This document shows positions 59,640 to 64,000 of a stretch of DNA of 64,000 nt, piece by piece. This stretch comes from Polyangiaceae bacterium. Lineage in GTDB: Bacteria; Myxococcota_A; Polyangia; Polyangiales; Polyangiaceae. How positions within the stretch are numbered: the first letter of the stretch is position 1; every line of letters begins with the position of its first letter. The DNA is taken from contig JACKEA010000004.1 of assembly GCA_020633235.1 (NCBI GenBank), positions 620,001 to 684,000 of the forward strand, given 5' to 3'. Position numbers and translations under genes: made by a program. The notes under the pieces are model-generated. The model saw nothing but the letters and a program-made list of their open reading frames with translations. It was not told the origin of the DNA and did not search any database.

Positions 59640-61199
59640 ATGGGCAAGATCTTGCCCGCGATCATTGCGCTGGGCGCGTTTCCGGCCACGGCATTCGCGC
59701 AATCCGAGGACGACTACTTCGTGACCACGCAAGGCCTGCGCGTTCGCCAGAGCGACGTGTACGAAGCCTGGTTCGGTTCGGATCGCTACCAGCCCAACTA
59801 CCTGCGCGCCGGCGTGGAAAACGGCGCCATGCTGCTCCTGGAGCTCGGGATCTACTGGTACGAGCCGAACACCAGCGTGGTGGACTGGCAGTTCCCGAAC
59901 TTCGCGGCCAAGGTCACGTCGCACAACGCGTTGCGATTCGACGACAACCTGTTGCGCACGAACTACATGCTGCACTCCACCGCGGGTGGCGTGCACTACC
60001 TGATGACGCGCACGAATGGCTTCGGTATCGCTCCGTCCTTTGCCACGGCTGTGGCGTCGTCCGTGCTGTACGAGACCGTGCTCGAGTGGCTGGAGGTCAT
60101 CAGCATCAACGATCTGATCGTGACGCCCTTCGGCGGAATGGCCGCGGGCGAGACGATGCACTTGATTGGCGACTACGTGAACAGCGAGCAGCCCGCGGTG
60201 CGCACCGAGGTGCGGGGTACGGCGGGATCGGTGACGCGAGACTTTGCCGGCCTCACGTTGGGGCTGCCCCGGAACGTGCACGACGAAATGGACACGCCGC
60301 CGTCGCCGTACGCCGTGGAGCGGGACGCGCTGGGGCTCTCTACCGCCTATGCTCACGAGTTTCATCTGCGCTTGGGGCAGGAGGCGCTGTTCGACGGAGA
60401 TCGTCGGGGCGAGATGATCGTCGGCCGGGGTGAGCTCTGGATTGCCGCCATGCCCGGGTTCTTGCGACCGGGTCGCTTCCACCGTTGGTTTTCCAACGGA
60501 AACTTTGCATCGGTGAAGCTGCGAATCGGCGGAGGCAATGGGGGAGAAGCCGGTGACGTTCGCTTTCACTCGCACCTGGCCGGCTACTACGCGCAGAACA
60601 TCGGTTCCGGTTTGGGCACCGCCACGGAGGTCGCCCTCGCCAGCGGCCTTCGCTACGTGGATCGTCGCGAGCTCGATCTCCGACAGCACTACGGCATGGT
60701 GCACTTGCCCCACCCGGTGGCCACCCTATGGTTGCGTCAGGGAGGCGTCGTTGCCGAGATCGGCGCCCGCGTTTCGCCCGACTTCGCGTCCATCACCTCG
60801 GCGTCGTACCAGCGCTACGCCGAAGAGAACGGAGTCCTCGGCACCCGGGCCACCCTCAAGCGCCACGGCTACGCCCACTCCTTCGGCATTTCCGGCGAAG
60901 CCTTCGCGTCGCTTCGGTTCGGCGACGTGGTGATCGGCGCTTCCGCAGAGCACGGCCGCTACACCACCATCGACCACTTCGATCGCCTGCAAGAGGAGAT
61001 CCGGCGCCCGACGCACGGCACTGAAGCGATGACCGAGCTCAGCGCGCGCCTCGAGCTCGAGCCCCAGGGCTCACCGGTTTCGGCCCGCTTCGAGGCGAGC
61101 GAGCTCAGAAACGACAGCCACCTCGACTCCCACTACGGGCCCTATCAGTCGAGCACCAGGGTCCGGCGTCTGTCCGCCGAGCTCGGGCTCAGCTTCTGA
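59640..61199 (+). CDS. DUF3943-like outer-membrane protein
   Basis: The product has 519 residues from ATG 59640 (MGKILPAIIALGAFPATAFA, signal peptide). The central region fits DUF3943 proteins: NFAAKVTSHNALRFDDNLLR, LHSTAGGVHYLMTRTNGFG and YETVLEWLEVISINDLIVTP. The C-terminal half is barrel-like with paired strands (GMVHLPHPVATLWLRQGGVV). The function is unknown; it probably sits in the outer membrane. Its stop abuts the stop of the next, convergent gene. Confidence 0.8.
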   Translation: MGKILPAIIALGAFPATAFAQSEDDYFVTTQGLRVRQSDVYEAWFGSDRYQPNYLRAGVENGAMLLLELGIYWYEPNTSVVDWQFPNFAAKVTSHNALRFDDNLLRTNYMLHSTAGGVHYLMTRTNGFGIAPSFATAVASSVLYETVLEWLEVISINDLIVTPFGGMAAGETMHLIGDYVNSEQPAVRTEVRGTAGSVTRDFAGLTLGLPRNVHDEMDTPPSPYAVERDALGLSTAYAHEFHLRLGQEALFDGDRRGEMIVGRGELWIAAMPGFLRPGRFHRWFSNGNFASVKLRIGGGNGGEAGDVRFHSHLAGYYAQNIGSGLGTATEVALASGLRYVDRRELDLRQHYGMVHLPHPVATLWLRQGGVVAEIGARVSPDFASITSASYQRYAEENGVLGTRATLKRHGYAHSFGISGEAFASLRFGDVVIGASAEHGRYTTIDHFDRLQEEIRRPTHGTEAMTELSARLELEPQGSPVSARFEASELRNDSHLDSHYGPYQSSTRVRRLSAELGLSF

Positions 61200-62060
61200 T
61201 CACCACACGTGATCGACGAGCAGCTCTCCGTCACGGGACTGCGGCTGCGGCAGGGGTAGGGGCTTCCACGGCTCGGCGGCTTCCAGGTGGGCGAGCACCG
61301 GGATGTGATCCGAGTTGCCGATGCGCTGCACCCAGGCATTCAGCGGCTCGAAGCGATAGTCGAACAGGATGTGATCCAGCGTCTGGGTGAACTGGTTCGC
61401 CACGGACTTGTGGCGCCAGGTGTACTGCCCCGGGTGGTACAGCGGCAGCGCGTTGCGGAAGCCGTGGGACTCGAGGAACTTCACGCCGCCGCCGCTGGTT
61501 TCCTCGTTGAAATCCCCCATCACGAGCGTCGGGTAGTCCTCCCCGCAGTCCTCGTAGAACAGGGCCATCTGGTGGGCGTGGTCCTGGTTCGTCTTCAGGT
61601 AGGAGCTGACGACGTTGCCGTTGCCGGTGTGGGCCGAGCGCAAGTGCACGTCCAGGAGCTGCAGCGTGCCGCTCGGCGTGTCCACCAACACGTGCCACCC
61701 CGGCGGCCACTCCGAGCCGGCGCCCGGGTGCCAGCCGCCATCGCGCACCGGGAACTTGGCGAGCACCGCGAGACCGGCGGCCCCCGGCTTGGACTGATAC
61801 AGCTGATGCGGATACTGCTCGGCGTAGCGCGCGCGGAGCACCGTTTCCCACTCCGGCGTCACCTCTTGCAGCGCCACGATGTCCGCGTTGCCCGCGCCCA
61901 CGGCCTCTACCGTCGGCGTGTCGTTCTCCTGGTGGGACTCGACATTGTAGGATTTGAACACGTAGTGCGGAACGCCGGGGGTCGGATCCCGCGGTTCCAA
62001 CGGGCGCTCTCCGCAGCCCAGCACCACGAAACAAATCACGATCGAGAAGAAGCGCAGCAA
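61200..62060 (-). CDS. Secreted endonuclease/exonuclease/phosphatase-family lipoprotein
   Basis: The product has 286 residues. TTG 62060 starts MLRFFSIVICFVVLGCGERP (lipobox LGC), 9 bases behind CATAGT. The EEP fold has ALQEVTPEWETVLRARYAEQ, LQLLDVHLRSAHTGNGN, LVMGDFNEE and the C-terminal IGNSDHIPVLAHLEA, which together supply the metal-binding Glu, Asp, Asn and the catalytic His. Substrates of the family include nucleic acids, inositol phosphates and sphingomyelin. Confidence 0.87.
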   Translation of the reverse strand: MLRFFSIVICFVVLGCGERPLEPRDPTPGVPHYVFKSYNVESHQENDTPTVEAVGAGNADIVALQEVTPEWETVLRARYAEQYPHQLYQSKPGAAGLAVLAKFPVRDGGWHPGAGSEWPPGWHVLVDTPSGTLQLLDVHLRSAHTGNGNVVSSYLKTNQDHAHQMALFYEDCGEDYPTLVMGDFNEETSGGGVKFLESHGFRNALPLYHPGQYTWRHKSVANQFTQTLDHILFDYRFEPLNAWVQRIGNSDHIPVLAHLEAAEPWKPLPLPQPQSRDGELLVDHVW

Positions 62061-62142
62061 GGGGCGCTCACTATGACATCGGGAACGGGCGTGCGCCCGA
62101 AAACAGGTGGGAGAGCCGCCCACTCTTGATCGTCTTCTTGTT

Positions 62143-62170
62143 GTTGGCTCGCCGCGGAAACGTCCCCGCT
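62143..62170 (+). repeat. Dispersed GC-rich repeat
   Basis: TTGTTGGCTCGCCGCGGAAA then CGTCCCCG, between the divergent EEP lipoprotein and the last radical SAM gene. Confidence 0.65.
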
Positions 62171-62207
62171 GGACAGCACGAAGCGCGCGTTCAACACTGC
62201 TTCCGAC

Positions 62208-63113
62208 GTGGCGCGTCCCCTTCACTGGCTCGAGATCAGCGCGGATTATCGCTGCAACAATCGCTGCATCGGTTGCTTCTCGGTGCTGGACGACGGCGGG
62301 CCGAGTATGTCGTCGCGGGAGATCGCGGCGGCGCTCGTCACGGCGCGGGAGCGCGGGGCCACGAGTCTGTGGCTCGGCGGTGGGGAGCCTACGTTACGGA
62401 AGGATTTGGTCGCGACGGTGCGACGCGCCCGAGAGCTCGGCTACCAGCGCGTCAAGCTGCAGACGAACGGCATGCTGCTGGCGTATCCGGAGTTTACGGA
62501 ACGCTTGGTGTCAGCGGGCGTCACGGAGGTGAACTTCGCGATCAAGGGCGCGCGCGCGGAAACGCACGATCGCCTCACGCGCACGCCCCGCTGCCACGAG
62601 CTGATGCTGAAGGGCATGGCGGAAGCGCGGCGCCACGCGCTGAGCCTGGAGGGGGACATCTTGGTGTACCGCTCCAACATGGCGGAGCTTCCGGACATGG
62701 TCCGGCAGTACGCCGAAGCCGGGCTCGCGCGCTTCAACGTGTGGCTCTTTTCGGCGACGGATCAGGGCGATCGAGACCTGAGCCAGCAGGTGCCGCGCAT
62801 CTCCGACGTGATGCCCTTCATCGTCCAAGCACTGGACGAGCACCCGGAGCGCCCCGCGGATTTCATCAGCTCGCTGCACACGCCGCCCTGCACCATCCCG
62901 AAGAGCCACCGGCGCGCGGCGTTTCACGCGGCGGACCTCCGTCTGTGGGTGCAAAACCCCGGCGGCTACGGCTTCTTCTTGGAAGAGTCGCCCATCGAGG
63001 GCGGGCACTACCTGCCCGGCTGCGCGGGCTGCGCGCTGCGGAAGGATTGCGGCGGCGTGCGCCAGGACTACCTCGCCATTCACGGCGACGCGGAGCTGGC
63101 TCCCGAGAGCTGA
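62208..63113 (+). CDS. Radical SAM protein with SPASM-like end
   Basis: The product has 301 residues from GTG 62208 (VARPLHWLEISADYRC). The cluster is C16-NNR-C20-IG-C23, followed by LWLGGGEPTLRKDLVATVRR, QTNGMLLAYPEFTERLV and NFAIKGARAETHDRLTR. It ends in GCAGCALRKDCGGVRQDYLA, the C-x2-C-x5-C motif shared with its neighbours. No PqqD/RRE domain is seen. The substrate is unknown. The 3' end is 1 base from the next convergent gene. Confidence 0.9.
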   Translation: MARPLHWLEISADYRCNNRCIGCFSVLDDGGPSMSSREIAAALVTARERGATSLWLGGGEPTLRKDLVATVRRARELGYQRVKLQTNGMLLAYPEFTERLVSAGVTEVNFAIKGARAETHDRLTRTPRCHELMLKGMAEARRHALSLEGDILVYRSNMAELPDMVRQYAEAGLARFNVWLFSATDQGDRDLSQQVPRISDVMPFIVQALDEHPERPADFISSLHTPPCTIPKSHRRAAFHAADLRLWVQNPGGYGFFLEESPIEGGHYLPGCAGCALRKDCGGVRQDYLAIHGDAELAPES

Positions 63114-63114
63114 G

Positions 63115-63999
63115 CTACTCCTGCACCAGGCGATAGAACTTGGCGGTGGCGCCGCTGACGGTGATCGTCTCTTTGCGGAACGCCGGGACGGTGATGCCGC
63201 CCTGCACCGGCGAGAACGGTCCGCTCTCGGCGTCCGCGGACTCGATGGCGTAGCTCTTGGTGGGATCCAGGTGCGTGGTCTCGATGGTGAGCGTGCTCGT
63301 GCTCGCGTCGAAGGTCGCCGTCTCCTTGCCCCAAGGCCGCGCCAGCGGCTCTCCGACGAAGAGGCCCTCTCCCGGAGCGGCCACGCTCTTCCAGTAGGCT
63401 TCGAGCAGCGTGGCGCCGGCAAAGTACTTCTCGAGCAGCACCTTGGTGTTGGGGAACTTGGAGGTGTAGTTGCAGGGCTCCACCACGGTGCCAAAGCTCC
63501 CGGTCGCGCCCGCCTCCAGCCAAGCCACGACGCTCATCTGGCCGCTGGTGGGCACCTGTCCGCCGTAGCTGGTGAGGTGATCGGCGACGGCTCCGGGGCG
63601 GTAGCTGTTGGTCTCGATGTCGGCGACCTTGGCCAGGCCGGTGAAGTAGTAGAGGAGGTCCGTCTGATCGTGGATGGTGTTTTCTCCGGTGCCGTCGGAG
63701 TTGTCCACGTAGCTCACCTCCAAGCCGTCGGGGCGATCCCACTCACTCACCGTCTGCTGGAAGGTCGGCCAGCGCACGCTGCGCGCCTTGTCCGTGGTGC
63801 GCACGAAGAAGCCCTTGCCGGGCGGGAAGGTGTCGTCCGCGGCGACGCCCCGGTCCACCAGCGCCTTGGCGTCGTCGGCGTTCTTGGCGGCGAGCATCAT
63901 GGCCGGCATCACCTTGTGGTCCGTGCGCGGCGCCACGGAGTCGGAGCCGAAGTAGTCGATGCTCGCCGTGGCGCCGCACGCTCCGCCGGTGGTGTTGCA
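63115..63999 (-). CDS. TIGR03790-like protein, 5' end outside window
   Basis: The last 294 codons of a gene that starts beyond base 64000. The frame reads SIDYFGSDSVAPRTDHKVMP, MLAAKNADDAKALVDRG, then SGQMSVVAWLEAGATGSFGT with VEPCNYTSKFPNTKVLLEKY and LLEAYWKSVAAPGEGLFVGE, matching the TIGR03790 family of exported bacterial proteins of unknown function. A C-terminal beta domain of about 60 residues follows (TLTIETTHLDPTKSYAIESA). Confidence 0.8.
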   Translation of the reverse strand, partial: CNTTGGACGATASIDYFGSDSVAPRTDHKVMPAMMLAAKNADDAKALVDRGVAADDTFPPGKGFFVRTTDKARSVRWPTFQQTVSEWDRPDGLEVSYVDNSDGTGENTIHDQTDLLYYFTGLAKVADIETNSYRPGAVADHLTSYGGQVPTSGQMSVVAWLEAGATGSFGTVVEPCNYTSKFPNTKVLLEKYFAGATLLEAYWKSVAAPGEGLFVGEPLARPWGKETATFDASTSTLTIETTHLDPTKSYAIESADAESGPFSPVQGGITVPAFRKETITVSGATAKFYRLVQE

Positions 64000-64000
64000 G

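Overview
The window is GC-rich chromosomal DNA of a myxobacterium-like organism (Myxococcota, most likely class Polyangia; inferred from gene content only). The signs are many small lipoproteins with Gly/Ser/Thr-rich spacers and Cys-rich ends, numerous SUKH/Imm7-type immunity-like genes, PilT/PilD type IV pilus genes, and beta-propeller lipoproteins. Many start codons lie 6-9 nt behind a TAnnnT hexamer and have no Shine-Dalgarno site, so much of the region is probably transcribed leaderless. No rRNA, tRNA, CRISPR array or transposase gene was found.

Layout. 1-18.2 kb is ordinary core DNA: lipoproteins, a stress set (universal stress protein, glycine-zipper stress protein, Dps), DoxX, an FAD oxidoreductase, heme A synthase CtaA, a 784-residue protein with two radical SAM domains, a catalytically degenerate phosphohexomutase coupled to prmC, a HDOD-GGDEF regulator next to a PilT-like ATPase, and a membrane protein with an HExxH motif. 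18.2-37.1 kb is an accessory tract of short immunity-like genes, small lipoproteins and broken genes: an ADP-ribosylation/crystallin J1-like fragment, a CPCC gene, a SMI1/KNR4-like gene and a vapBC module with a frameshift in each gene. 37.3-48.8 kb holds PilD, an HNH endonuclease, an acyl-CoA dehydrogenase with an FAD oxidoreductase, glutaredoxin, a ClpB paralogue whose first ATPase site is destroyed, and a PEGA-domain protein.

48.8-63.1 kb is the most unusual part. In order: a Tat-signal secreted protein; a 239-residue radical SAM enzyme; two HxsD-like small proteins; a lipoprotein; a methyltransferase carrying a SPASM-like cysteine cluster, translationally coupled to a radical SAM enzyme; a halogenase-like flavoprotein; a convergent B12-type radical SAM protein fused to a domain that looks like a radical SAM barrel without its cluster motif; a 49-residue lipoprotein-like peptide; and, after two outer-membrane-type genes and a secreted nuclease-like lipoprotein, another radical SAM enzyme. 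The motif C-x2-C-x5-C recurs in five of these proteins, including the distant 784-residue one. This resembles the His-Xaa-Ser (Hxs) maturation systems in having HxsD with several radical SAM enzymes, but no HxsA-like repeat substrate is visible. I propose it as a candidate undescribed peptide- or protein-modification system.

A dispersed GC-rich repeat of about 25 bp (core GGTCCGCCGCGGAACC or its complement) occurs at least 20 times, often as inverted pairs between genes. One copy ends the homology of a gene fragment, one lies inside a radical SAM gene, and others form the ends of open reading frames. A longer composite element with twin palindromes occurs twice, near 28.4 and 37.2 kb.
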